Source: Poindextera sp963719975 (GTDB lineage Bacteria; Pseudomonadota; Alphaproteobacteria; Caulobacterales; Caulobacteraceae). Taken from it: 64,000 nt of DNA. The DNA lies in contig CAVRED010000002.1 in assembly GCA_963719975.1 (NCBI GenBank), positions 1 through 64,000 of the forward strand, written 5' to 3'. Below the pieces are notes generated by a model. That model ran no database searches. It was given only the letters and a program-made list of their open reading frames with translations, and had not been told where the DNA came from. The position numbers and the translations under genes are program-made. Position 1 is the first letter of the stretch. Every line of letters begins with the position of its first letter. Positions 41,479 through 50,679 of the stretch are shown one piece after another.

Positions 41479-42396
41479 CAGCCGGCCCCTCCAAGTGATA
41501 CGGCCGCAGCGCCGGCGGCATAGTCGTAGCCCAGCGTGTTGACGTTGAGCACGTCGCGCACCTTTAGATTGAAAGGGTCCAGAACCACGTCGAATAGATC
41601 GGGAGCGATGTTGCTGTTCCCATTCCTCACCTGCCAAAGCGCCCAGATGCGGTCGATCATCGCGTGGTGGGACCAGAAGATGGGATCGTAGGCCGCGGTC
41701 GACAATAGGCCCATGTCTCCCGACACCCAGGTGTGGACCTGGTCATGCACATTCTCGAGCTGAGTGGTGAAGTCGGTCCAGTCGCCGAGCCCGATCAGGG
41801 CCTGCACCTGCGCGTCCGTCGGCAGCGCGTTCCACGGTCCGGGCTTGCGCTTGGTCATGTGCTTGAGCGGCGGGTTCGTCGTCGGCTGGTTGATGCGGAA
41901 GCCGAGCAGCGGGTTCGGCGAGCCGTCGGCGCCCTTGGCCATGATGAACGCCTGCGGCAGGCCCTTCTGGCGCGGCGGACCTAACGTCCAGTCCCACCAG
42001 GGCAGGGTGACGCCTGGCGCTCGGTCCCGCAATCCCATCTCGAACTGGTAGAGGTACGGCGCGATGCCAGGGCAGGAACAGATCGAGACTGAGGGCGCTG
42101 TGGGCGTTCTGCTGATGATGCCAGCAATACCAACTGGGCACGCCGTGAAGGCCGGCCAGGAACTGGTAGCCGCGGTTGTCGAAGATAGCCTGCTGCTGAC
42201 GGTAAGCGTCGCGCACCTGCGCCAAATCCTGGGCCGTCAGGTTGTGCACCGCTTGGCGGATACGAATCTGGTCGGCCAACTCGGCTCCGCTCGGAGGAAC
42301 GACAACGTCGACGGAAGCTTGCTGGACAATACACCAGAAAGTAGCTGGCCGCCACCGGCTTAGGCGGCGGCGATTCCCACACGGCGGCCCGAGCAA
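41478..42396 (-). CDS. Tyrosinase, binuclear copper oxidase (frameshifted)
   Basis: Oxidises phenols to quinones with a type-3 copper pair. CuA site: LAGLHGVPSWYCWHH and LFLPWHR supply three histidines; after removal of one extra base at 42058-42059 the sequence continues AYLYQFEMGLRDRAPGVTLPWWDWT. CuB site: NVHDQVHTWV (H-x3-H) and DPIFWSHHAMIDRIWALWQ (H-H-x3-D). About 305 residues; no signal or Tat peptide seen, so probably cytosolic unless the N-terminus is wrong. Start is unclear: TTG at 42396 opens the frame, but conserved sequence begins only near 42310. Followed by the lid-like protein. Confidence 0.9.
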
Positions 42397-42476
42397 TGCA
42401 CCGACATCGGCCGTTGGACGGAAAATCAGAACGTGTTTTAATCTCTGTCATTGAACGAAGCGGGAGGAGTCTGCGC

Positions 42477-44115
42477 GTGAGTCAGGCAAGAGCCGAGCGG
42501 TCGCCAATCACTGGCGAGGTCGATGCGGTGGTCATCGGCGGGGGGTTCGGCGGCATGTACATGCTGCACAAGCTGCGCGAGCTGGGCGTGTCTGTGCAGG
42601 GGTTCGAGGCCGGCGATAACGTCGGCGGCACCTGGTACTGGAACCGCTATCCAGGCGCGCGCTGCGACGTCCCCAGCCTGTTCTACTCCTACACGTTCTC
42701 GGACGAGCTGCGCGACGAGTGGCGCTGGACGGAGAAGTACGCCGCCCAGCCGGAGATCCTGCGCTACGCCAACCATGTGGCCGACAAGTTCGAGCTTCGG
42801 CCGCTGATCGCCTTCGAGACGCGGGTGCTGACCGCGACGTTCGATGAGAAGACCGACCGCTGGCGGCTGACCACGGACCGCGGCGACACCCTCTCGTGCC
42901 GCTGGCTGGTGACCGCGACGGGCTGCTTGTCGACCCCGCGGGCCCCGGCGATTCCAGGCGTCGAGACCTTCAAGGGCGCGACCTACCACACCGGCGCGTG
43001 GCCGCATGAGGGGGTCGATTTCACCGGCAAGCGGGTCGCGGTGATCGGCACGGGCTCGTCTGGCATCCAGTCGATCCCGCAGATCGCCGCCCAGGCCGAG
43101 CATGTCACCGTCTTCCAGCGCACGCCGAACTTCTCGATCCCCGCGCGCAACACACCGCTGACCGAAGCGGACATCGAGACGCTTCCGCCAGAACTACGCG
43201 GCCTACATCGGCATGATCAAGGGCCCCGGCATGGGCTTTGGCGGCAACAGCGGCGAACTTCCGATCCCGGACGATGAGGCCCAGCGTAAGCGCTACGAGG
43301 AATTGTGGGCGATCGGCGGGGCGGGCTTCCTCGCCGCCTGGGGCAACCTCCTGACCGACATCCAGGTCAATGACCGGGCCGCCAGCTTCGTGCGCGAGAA
43401 GATCGCCGAGACGGTCAAAGACCCGAAGACGGCCGAGGCGCTGCAGCCGCACGACCATCCGCTGGGCACCAAGCGCATCTGCGTCGATATCGATTACTTC
43501 GAGACCTACAACCGGCCGAACGTGACGCTGGTGAACCTGCGCGAGACGCCGATCACCGAGATCACCTCCGACAGCGTGCGCACCAGCGAGGCGACCTACA
43601 CGGTCGACGCCATCGTCTTTGCGACCGGCTTCGACGCCATGACCGGCGCGCTCCTGGCGATCGACATCAAGGGCGCCGGCGGCGCCGATTTCCGCCAGGC
43701 GTGGGCGGAGGGGCCGAAGGCCTACCTCGGACTGGCGGTGGCGGGCTTTCCCAACCTCTTCCTGATCACGGGCCCGGGCAGCCCGTCGGTGCTGTCCAAC
43801 ATGATCAACTCCATCGAGCAGCACGTGGAGTGGATCACCGACTGCATCGGCTACATGCGCGAGCACGGCCTCTCCCGTATCGCCGCCGACCCGGGCGCAC
43901 AGGAGGCCTGGGTCGCTCACGTGCGGCGGGTGGCCGACAAGACCCTCTTCCCGCGCGCGGCGTCCTGGTACATGGGCGCGAACATTCCGGGCAAGCCGCG
44001 CGTCTTCATGCCCTACATCGGCATGGGCTATCGCAAGAAGTGCAACGATGTGGCCGAAGCCGGCTACGAAGGCTTCGTCCTCGCCAAGGAGCCAGCCGAT
44101 GTACACGCTGCCTGA
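42477..44115 (+). CDS. Flavin-containing Baeyer-Villiger-type monooxygenase (frameshifted)
   Basis: NADPH/FAD monooxygenase inserting oxygen next to a ketone, about 545 residues. First Rossmann motif AVVIGGGFGGMY (residues 18-29), GGTWYWNRYPGARCDV, the BVMO fingerprint FKGATYHTGAWP (F-x-G-x3-H-x3-W), second Rossmann motif VAVIGTGSSGIQ, FQRTPNFSIP, and DAIVFATGFD. One extra T at 43183-43184 breaks the frame (LRQNYAAYIGMI restored). GTG start at 42477 has GGGAGGAG upstream. Overlaps the SCP2-PhyH gene by 17 bases, so the two act in one transcript, possibly on a steroid or other lipid ketone. Confidence 0.92.
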
Positions 44116-45355
44116 CCGGTTCGAGTTCCTCTCCGACGCCTGGCTCGACGAAGCGCGGGCGTTCCTGGAAAAAGCGGTCGAGCAGCGCAAGGAAGCGTTG
44201 GCCAGCAAGCCGTTCTCGCTCAGCGAGCGGTTCTCCGATGCGCCGCCGCATCTGAAGCTGCCAAAGAACGTCGGCGCCTGGAAGGCGCGCTATGACGGCG
44301 AAGCGATCATTGTGTCGCGCGGCTTCGATCCGAAGGCGGACGTTGTCGTGGAGGGCGACTACCAGGCCGGCCTCGCCGGCGCTCAGTTCGTCGGCATGCT
44401 GGCGCCGGGCGGCATGAAGGCGATGCGTCGCGAAGTGGCCGCCATGCACGGCGCGGACGCGGTTCGTATGCGCGGTCGGCTCGAGAATCCGGCGGCGGGG
44501 GAGATCCTCGCCCTTCTGCACGACCATCTCGGGCGCCGCACGGTCGAGAACCCCGACCTCGCCCATCGCGCCGAGCGGCAGGGCCTCTCCGGCAAGATCC
44601 GCGAGATGGAGGAGCAGGGCTACACCGTCATCGAGCGCGCCATCTCGCCGGAGTTCGCGGACGAGGTGAGAGCCGCCACCCTCCGGGCGCTCCTGCCGCA
44701 CCAGAGCTTCTCGATGAACTGGATGCTCTACCACGGGCGCGAGTTCGAGCAGCTGATCCAGAACCCGATGCTCATGACCCTGATCGACGCTTCGCTTGGC
44801 CGCGGCGCGGTGATCGCGTCCTTCTCCTCGATCAAGAAGGGGCCGGGACCGGGCGTCATTCCGATGCATACGGACTACGCCCATGTGCCCGAGCCCTACC
44901 CGGAGTTCTCGCTCACTGGCGTCGGCGTCTGGGCGCTTGAGGACTGGACGCTCGAGGCCGGCCCGACATGGATCGTGCCGGGCAGCCATAAGCACCGCCG
45001 TCCGCCCAGGCACGGCGAGGGGCATAACCAGGGCGTGCCCATCGTCATGCCCAAGGGCTCGGTGGTCTATTTCCACCACGGCGTCTGGCACTGGCAGGGC
45101 GACCGCAGCCTGCCTGGCGATCGGGTGACGCTGCACGCCCACTTCAACCGTGGCATCCTGCGCAGCCTGGAGCCGAAGAAGACGGACGTACAGATGCTGC
45201 ACCGGAACGCGCCCCGGCTCGGCGAAATGCTGGGCGAGGACGACTGGTTCGACAAGATGAGCGCCCAGGGCCGCGACTACGGCCGCTTCGCCTACATGGG
45301 CAAGCTGCTCGCCTTCACCGAGGCGAAGAAGCGCGAGATTCTGGCGGAGGCCTAA
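44099..45355 (+). CDS. SCP2-like / phytanoyl-CoA dioxygenase fusion
   Basis: 418 residues, intact. Residues 1-150 resemble an SCP2 sterol/lipid-carrier domain (LPKNVGAWKARYDGEAIIV, KADVVVEGDYQAGLA). Residues 160-400 are a PhyH-type Fe(II)/2-oxoglutarate oxygenase: EEQGYTVIERAISPEFADEV, iron ligands in MHTDYAHVPEPY (H-x-D) and YFHHGVWHWQGD, and an Arg in NRGILRSL for 2-oxoglutarate. The fusion suggests that a lipid bound by the first domain is hydroxylated by the second. ATG at 44099 lies within the end of the BVMO gene; the longer frame from 44048 is only BVMO shadow. Domain 2 is secure, domain 1 likely. Confidence 0.8.
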   Translation: MYTLPDRFEFLSDAWLDEARAFLEKAVEQRKEALASKPFSLSERFSDAPPHLKLPKNVGAWKARYDGEAIIVSRGFDPKADVVVEGDYQAGLAGAQFVGMLAPGGMKAMRREVAAMHGADAVRMRGRLENPAAGEILALLHDHLGRRTVENPDLAHRAERQGLSGKIREMEEQGYTVIERAISPEFADEVRAATLRALLPHQSFSMNWMLYHGREFEQLIQNPMLMTLIDASLGRGAVIASFSSIKKGPGPGVIPMHTDYAHVPEPYPEFSLTGVGVWALEDWTLEAGPTWIVPGSHKHRRPPRHGEGHNQGVPIVMPKGSVVYFHHGVWHWQGDRSLPGDRVTLHAHFNRGILRSLEPKKTDVQMLHRNAPRLGEMLGEDDWFDKMSAQGRDYGRFAYMGKLLAFTEAKKREILAEA

Positions 45356-45376
45356 CGGACGGTCCTGCGCTCGCTC

Positions 45377-45895
45377 TCATGTCGTCGAGCGCATCTTCGA
45401 GCCGCCCATGAAGTCGCGTTTGCCGATGGGCACGCCCTTGTGGCGGAGCATGTCGTACGCCGTGGTGATGTGGAAGAAGAAGTTCCCGTAGGCGAAGGTC
45501 AGCACGTAGTCCCTGGCGCCGAACGTCATCTTGCTCCCGCGCGGGTTGGTGAAGGAGACGTCGTCCTCCTCGCCGACCGTGATGTCGGCCGACTTGACCC
45601 CGTCGAGGTAGGCGATCGCGGCGTCAATGGCCGCCTTCGCGCCCGCCAGCGTCCCGAGCGTGTCCATCGAGGGCATGGCGTAGGGCTGGCCGCGCAGCAC
45701 GCCGACCGCGCCGGCCGAGTGGGTGATCGAGAGCAGAATCTGCACCGTGAACGGCAGCATGTCCTCGTAGAAGCGGAAGCCGGCCAGCTCGCTCTCGTCC
45801 AGTCCGTGCGCCTGCGCTTTCGCGAGCACGCCGGAGAGACCCGTCAGGTATTGACGGAAGACGGGCACGGAAACGTCATAGAGCGAAAGGGCCAT
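45377..45895 (-). CDS. DUF1993 family protein
   Basis: 172 residues, intact, a four-helix DinB-like fold family of unknown role. Family pattern: LYDVSVPVFRQYLTGLSGVLAKA at the start, DMLPFTVQILLSITHSAGAV, a PSMDTLGTLAGAKAAIDAAIAYL helix, and DYVLTFAYGNFFFHITTAYDMLRHKGVPIGKRDFMG at the end (His and Asp suitable for metal binding in DinB-like folds). ATG at 45895 preferred because family members begin just there; the frame extends to 45910. Convergent with the SCP2-PhyH gene. Confidence 0.85.
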   Translation of the reverse strand: MALSLYDVSVPVFRQYLTGLSGVLAKAQAHGLDESELAGFRFYEDMLPFTVQILLSITHSAGAVGVLRGQPYAMPSMDTLGTLAGAKAAIDAAIAYLDGVKSADITVGEEDDVSFTNPRGSKMTFGARDYVLTFAYGNFFFHITTAYDMLRHKGVPIGKRDFMGGSKMRSTT

Positions 45896-45975
45896 CTGGA
45901 AATCCCGCAAGGCTGGGGTGAAGGGGGCGGCCGCGATCTAGCAGTCCGACCCCATCGGCGTCGAGCGGTTGAGGC

Positions 45976-47483
45976 TCAGGCGCGGCGCCAGAGGCGGTCT
46001 CCGTCATCGGCAGGCAGCGCCTCGCCCCGGGTTCCGACCGGTTCGACCCGACCGTCCGTGAGGAAGTCGATGCCCGTTCGGTCCGCCGCCGGAACTTTCG
46101 CGAGGAACCGCGCGCCGTCTGGAGTCCTGCCGACGATCGTGCCGAAGCGGGGCGCGCCGTCGCGCTCGTAGAAGACGGTGTAGGTCTCGATGACGCCAGG
46201 GCCGACGTAGTCCTCCACCAGCGCCGGGGCCGGGCCGCGCAGCGCGTCCGCGTCGGCCTGGCAGTCGAAGGACTGCAGCACGGTCTCCGGCGCGAACGGC
46301 TCGCGGCGGAGCAGGATGCTGTGGTTCGTGGTGCAGATGCCGCCATTGGCGAACAGCAGGCCCGTGCGACCGCGCTCGGCGGAGGGCAAGCACCATGCTG
46401 ACCACCGCGTGGCTCATGTAGTTGCCGATCGGTCCGCCGCCGAACGTCAGTCCACCGAACACCGTCGCCGGCCGATCGACCGGCCAGCCAAGAATCCGCC
46501 GGGCCATCTTGGGCACGCAGGGAAAGCAGCTGTACAGCTCGACCCGGTCGATCTCGGACGCCTCGGCGCCATTCAAGCTCAGCGCCCGCTCGAGCGAGAC
46601 GGCCATCGAGGGCGAGCGATCGTAGCGGTCGCGCTCGAGCACATTGTTCGGCTCGCGCGCCGCGGCGCCGGCGCCCACATAGACCAGGCGCCGCTCGTCG
46701 ACTCCCGCCGCGAGCGCGGCCGCCAGGCTGGTCACGATGAAACCTGCGCCCTGGTTCACCGAACTGTTGGCCACCATGAGCTTGTTGTACGGGAACGCGA
46801 TCGGGCGATTGTCAGCCGACGGGGTGATGATCTCAGCCGCCGATGCGATCTTGTGGATCCAGGCGCCGGGGTTGGCCGCGGCGACCTCGGAGAACAGCGA
46901 CCAGATCGCGCCGCTCTCGGCTTGCGCCTCCGCCAGCGTCTGTCCGTAGGCGGCGCGGCCGGCGTTTTCGTAGAGTGGATAGACGTCGACGGGGACGAGC
47001 AGGCTGTAGCGCTGGCGCAGCGACGGCGGGGCGCGGTTTGCGCCGGAGCGCATGATGTTGTGGTCGGACGCGGTCCCGCCGGCCGCGCTCGCCGCGCGTT
47101 GGGCGGCCGTGCGCAACGCCTCGCCGCCAACGACGGCGGCGGCGGTGATCTCCCCCGCCGCGATGCGCTGGGCGGCTTCGTTCAGGAGCAGGATCGGGCT
47201 GTCGCCGCTTGCGTAGGCGGTCTTGTAGCAGTGCTTGGGCGCGATCCCGAGCGCTTCGGCCAGCGGCGCCGAGAGGTCGCCCAGCTCGCGGAACGAGATC
47301 TGGTCGACGAGCGCGAGCGACTCCAAGCCGGGCGATCCAGCCGCCGCCGGCGTCGCGGTCGGCTTCGCGAAGGGCGGCCTGCATCAGGCCGAGCGGGTCG
47401 AGTCCGGCCTCCGGGGTGGCGGGCCGGTCGTTGACCTGGCCGACGCCGACGATGACGGGGATGCGAGCGGGATCGTGAGCCAT
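45976..47483 (-). CDS. Thiolase-like protein (TLP1 type) lacking the nucleophilic cysteine
   Basis: About 501 residues. N-terminus RIPVIVGVGQVNDRP, thiolase fold with KTAYASGDSPILLLNEAAQRI at the place of the usual CxSG loop, NIMRSGANR, FPYNKLMVANSSVNQGAGFIV, ELYSCFPCVPKMARR and FGGLTFGGGPIGNYMSHA (the GGGH-like loop reads GGGP). Catalytic Cys is replaced, so ordinary thiolysis is unlikely. The last 110 residues (LVEDYVGPGVIETYTVFYERDG ...) form an extra OB-like domain, as in mycobacterial thiolase-like protein type 1. Frame changes near 47340 and 46390. Function probably lipid or acyl-CoA binding; listed in databases as acetyl-CoA acetyltransferase. Confidence 0.8.
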
Positions 47484-47683
47484 GCCGATTTCACTGCGCC
47501 GCCGCCGCGGCGATGCAAGTTGCCGCGACGGCGCCGGGCTCGTAGACTGGCGCTGCGCGCCAAGGACGCGCCCGGTCCGCGGGAAGGGCCTTCAGGCCCA
47601 CCGAAGTTCGACGACGCTTACATCGCTGACCCCTTCTTTCTGCCCGAACGCGGACCCCGGGCGTCACGAAAGGAGGCGCGCCC

Positions 47684-48482
47684 ATGGCGCAGCTGCCCAA
47701 CCATCCCAGCCTCGATCATCTGCGCCGCCAAGCGCGCGCGCTGCAGCGCGCGTGCCGCGCCGGCGATCCGGCCGCCGTCGCGCGTGTCGTTACGGCCGTC
47801 CCTCGGCGACGAAGCCGCGGCAAGCTGCCCGCTCTCGCGCGCCCAGACCTGCATCGCCCGCGAATACGGGTTGCCGAGCTGGCCCAAGCTGGTCGCGGAG
47901 GTCGAGGGCGGCGCGCCGCGCCGGCCGCCGAACCAGCGAGCGACGCCGCAATCCTGGCCGAGCGGTGGTTCGCGCTGGCCGAGCTCGACAGACCTCCGCC
48001 CGCTGAACCGAGCGCTCGCCGTCGGCAAGGCGCGCAAGGAGGCCGCGCGGGCGGTGATGCAGCGCGACGCGGCGCGCTACGCTGCGTTCCAGCGGGCGCT
48101 GGTCCGCGGGCTTGACCTCGCGCCGCGACGCGAACGGTTCGAGTGCGCCGCACGCGCTCGACCTGTTCGGCGACGCCTCGACCCGCCACGCGCTCGTCCC
48201 GCTGATGGACGACCCCGTGCCCGCGCGTGCGCTGGATGGCGATGCACGCCCTCTCCTGCCACGCCTGCGGCGAGAAGCCTGGCGCGCTCGAGGCGCGCGT
48301 TCGCGAGCGCATCGTCGAGGCGACGCGTAGCGACCCGAGCGTGCGCGTCCGCCAACACGCAGCCGCCGCATTGGCGCTCGCGCGGCGAGACGAGCGCCGA
48401 TCCCAGTGCTGCGCGAGCGGCTTGAGGCGCGAGACCGACGCAAAAGCTGTTGCGCGGGCTCGGCTGGGCGCTCGCGCGCTGA
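47684..48482 (+). CDS. HEAT-repeat / ankyrin-leader protein (frameshifted)
   Basis: About 265 residues, with a perfect AGGAGG ribosome-binding site (47671-47676) before ATG 47684. The first 70 residues (LPNHPSLDHLRRQARALQRA ... REYGLPSWPKL) match the helical leader found at the front of many bacterial ankyrin/HEAT proteins. The rest, in several frames, shows ERWFALAELD, RPLNRALAVGKARKEAARAV, HALDLFGDASTRHALVPLMDDP and WMAMHALSCHACGEKPGAL, then RSDPSVRVRQHAAAAL: HEAT-type repeats. At least five frame changes. The end at TGA 48480-48482 (GLGWALAR) is my reconstruction. A scaffold role is likely; no specific function known. Confidence 0.65.
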
Positions 48483-48494
48483 CCGTCACCCGGC

Positions 48495-48524
48495 CTGACA
48501 AGGCGGCGCCCGCGGGCGTATAAT
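48495..48524 (+). promoter_or_regulatory. Sigma-70-type promoter CTGACA-N18-TATAAT
   Basis: CTGACA (48495-48500, one mismatch to TTGACA) and a perfect TATAAT (48519-48524) with an 18-base spacer, 34 bases before the alpha/beta hydrolase ATG. The 12-base perfect palindrome CGCCCGCGGGCG (48507-48518) fills the spacer up to the -10 element, a position where a repressor would block polymerase or where DNA twist could be regulated. The best promoter match I saw in the window. Confidence 0.6.
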
Positions 48525-48558
48525 TCCGCAAAACAAGGATGTCAGGGAGAGAGCGCCG

Positions 48559-49368
48559 ATGTCGGTGACCGAAGTCGAAATCGAAGCGCCTGAGACCATC
48601 AGGCACGGCGACGTGGTCGTCTCCGACGGTGTGCGCATCCACTACCAGGAAGCGGGCGAAGGCGTGCCGGTGGTGTTGCTGCACGGGTACACCAGTTGCT
48701 GCGACGCAAGCTGGTTCGCCGACGGGATGGCCAAGGAGCTGGCGCGCACCCATCGCGTGATCGGCATCGACGCGCGAGGCCATGGGCGCAGCGACAAGCC
48801 GCACGATCCGGCCAAGTACCCAGGCGACCGGATGGCGAGCGACGTGCTCGAGGTGCTGGACGCGCTCGGCGTCGCCCGCGCCCACTTCCACGGCTACTCC
48901 ATGGGCGGCGGCCTCGTCGCCCAGCTGATGGCGCGCGCGCCCGAGCGCTTCATCACCGCCGGTTTCGGCGGATCGGGCGTTCGCGAGACCGACGAGGCGC
49001 TGGCGGCGCAGGCTGCGCAGCGCGATCCGACGGGGCTCGACCCCGACCAGGATCGCGGCCGCGCCGCCCTTGCCGCGCGCGCTGACCGCGACAATGACGC
49101 GCTGAAGGCCGTGCAGGATGGGCGCACCGCCAACCCGTCGACGCGGCCGCCTGTCGACCTCACGACCATCGCCTTCCCGGTGCTGGCGGTGAACGGTGAA
49201 TTCGACGCGCCGATCTCGAAGACCCAGCGGATGCAACGCGAGCTGGCCGACTTCCGCGCCGTGATCCTGCCTGGCCATGGGCACAACACGGTCACGACCG
49301 CGGGCTTCACGCCCAGGCTCTACATCGACACCGTCGCCGGCTTCGTTCGGGAGAACGACCCCGCATAG
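48559..49368 (+). CDS. Alpha/beta hydrolase
   Basis: 269 residues, intact. Classic fold: strand VPVVLLHGYTSCC with oxyanion-hole HG, VIGIDARGHGRSDKP, nucleophile elbow GYSMGGG (Ser about residue 115), acid in VLAVNGEFDAPI and catalytic histidine in ILPGHGHNTV (about residue 247). Cap region between residues 140 and 190 is short and charged. Substrate unknown; esterases, lactonases and haloperoxidase-like enzymes share this pattern. Ribosome-binding GGGAGAGAG precedes ATG 48559; a near-consensus promoter lies upstream. Stands alone as a single-gene unit. Confidence 0.9.
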   Translation: MSVTEVEIEAPETIRHGDVVVSDGVRIHYQEAGEGVPVVLLHGYTSCCDASWFADGMAKELARTHRVIGIDARGHGRSDKPHDPAKYPGDRMASDVLEVLDALGVARAHFHGYSMGGGLVAQLMARAPERFITAGFGGSGVRETDEALAAQAAQRDPTGLDPDQDRGRAALAARADRDNDALKAVQDGRTANPSTRPPVDLTTIAFPVLAVNGEFDAPISKTQRMQRELADFRAVILPGHGHNTVTTAGFTPRLYIDTVAGFVRENDPA

Positions 49369-49531
49369 GCTTGGCTCGGGCGCCTCGCCGCGCCACAGAA
49401 CGGCCGGGTGCTGCAACACGGCTGCATAATTTGGCGACTAGCTACAAATCCACTATCGGCAGACTGAACCAACGAATTCGCGCATGGCGCGGCCGGACGG
49501 CCGTCGCGCGCTCAAGGGACAAGGACGGGTG

Positions 49532-50679
49532 ATGGCGGCGCGACGACGCTTCCGATGGGGGTTCGCCGTATTGGGCGCTGTCCTCGTCGTACTGCTCGCG
49601 CTGGTGTGGGTGTTGACCCACCAACCGCCGAAACAGCAGCACCCACCCGGTGTCCCCGTGACCGTGGCGCGGGCGGCCCTGGCCGACGTTCCGGTCAGCA
49701 TCGGCGGCCTCGGCGCGGCTCAGGCGTGGAAGAGCGACCTGATCAACACCCAGGTGAACGGCATGCTGACCTGGGTGGCGCCGGAGGGGACCGATGTGCG
49801 CGCCGGCGCCCCGCTGGCTCAGATCGACTCCGGCCCCTATCGCGCGGCGCTGACCGTGGCCGAGGGGGCGCTGCGGCGCGACGAGGCGGTGCTGGCCGGC
49901 GCCCGGGCCAACCTGGCGCGGTTCCAGATGCTCGCTCGCGCAGGACTCGATCGCCAAGCAGCAGGTCGACGACCAGACGGCGCTGGTGCGGCAGGACGAG
50001 GGCACGGTCGAGCTCGACCGCGGCCAGGTCGCCGCCGCGTCGATCAACCTGCGCTATTGCCGTATCGTCTCGCCGATCGACGGGCGCGTCGGCGTGCGCC
50101 TTGTGGACCCCGGCAATATCGTCTCGACAGCGATGACCACGGGCATCGTCAGCGTCAACCAGATCAACCCGATCGCCGTGACCTTCACCGTCCCGCAGGG
50201 CGACTTCCAGCACCTGGCCCAGGTCTCCGACGGCTTTCGCCAGCCGCTGACCACAGTGGCGTTGAGCCAGGAGACCGGCGAGTCCCTCGGCCAGGGCGTC
50301 CTTTCGATCGCCGACAACCATGTGGACCCCGCGACGGCGACGGTCGAGCTGAAGGCGCGGTTCGAGAACGCCGGGGCGCACCCTCTGGCCAGGCGAGTTC
50401 GTCAACGTCCGCCTGACGCTGCAGACACTCTCCGGCGTGGTCACGGTGCCGGCGGCGGCGGTGAACCAGGGCCCGAGCGGCGCCTACGTCTACCTTGTCG
50501 GGCCGGACGACAAGGCGGTGATGCGCCAGGTCGTGGTGACGACGACCCAAGACAACATCGCCGTGATCCAGAGCGGCGTCCGAGCAGGCGACCTCGTCGT
50601 GACCGATGGCCAGATGACGCTCCGCCAAGGCACGCCGGTGATGTTCCGGCCGCCGCCGGGCGGCAGAGGCGGGTCGTGA
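49532..50679 (+). CDS. RND efflux periplasmic adaptor (frameshifted)
   Basis: Membrane-fusion protein linking an inner-membrane RND pump to an outer-membrane channel. About 380 residues. N-terminal helix GFAVLGAVLVVLLALVWVL anchors it; lipoyl halves (GMLTWVAPEGTDVRAGAPLAQID and SPIDGRVGVRLVDPGNIV), helical hairpin around ALTVAEGALRRDEAVLAGAR, beta-barrel NPIAVTFTVPQGDFQHL and membrane-proximal VRAGDLVVTDGQMTLRQG. Frame changes near 49945 and 50390. ATG 49532 with AAGGAC upstream preferred over 49484. Stop overlaps the pump start (GTGA). An MdtA-like assignment fits best; no outer-membrane factor is nearby. Confidence 0.92.

Noticed and set aside
47491..47700. Minus-strand frame of 69 residues between the thiolase-like and HEAT genes
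   Set aside because: Lacks a ribosome-binding site and crosses the well-supported HEAT-gene start with its AGGAGG.
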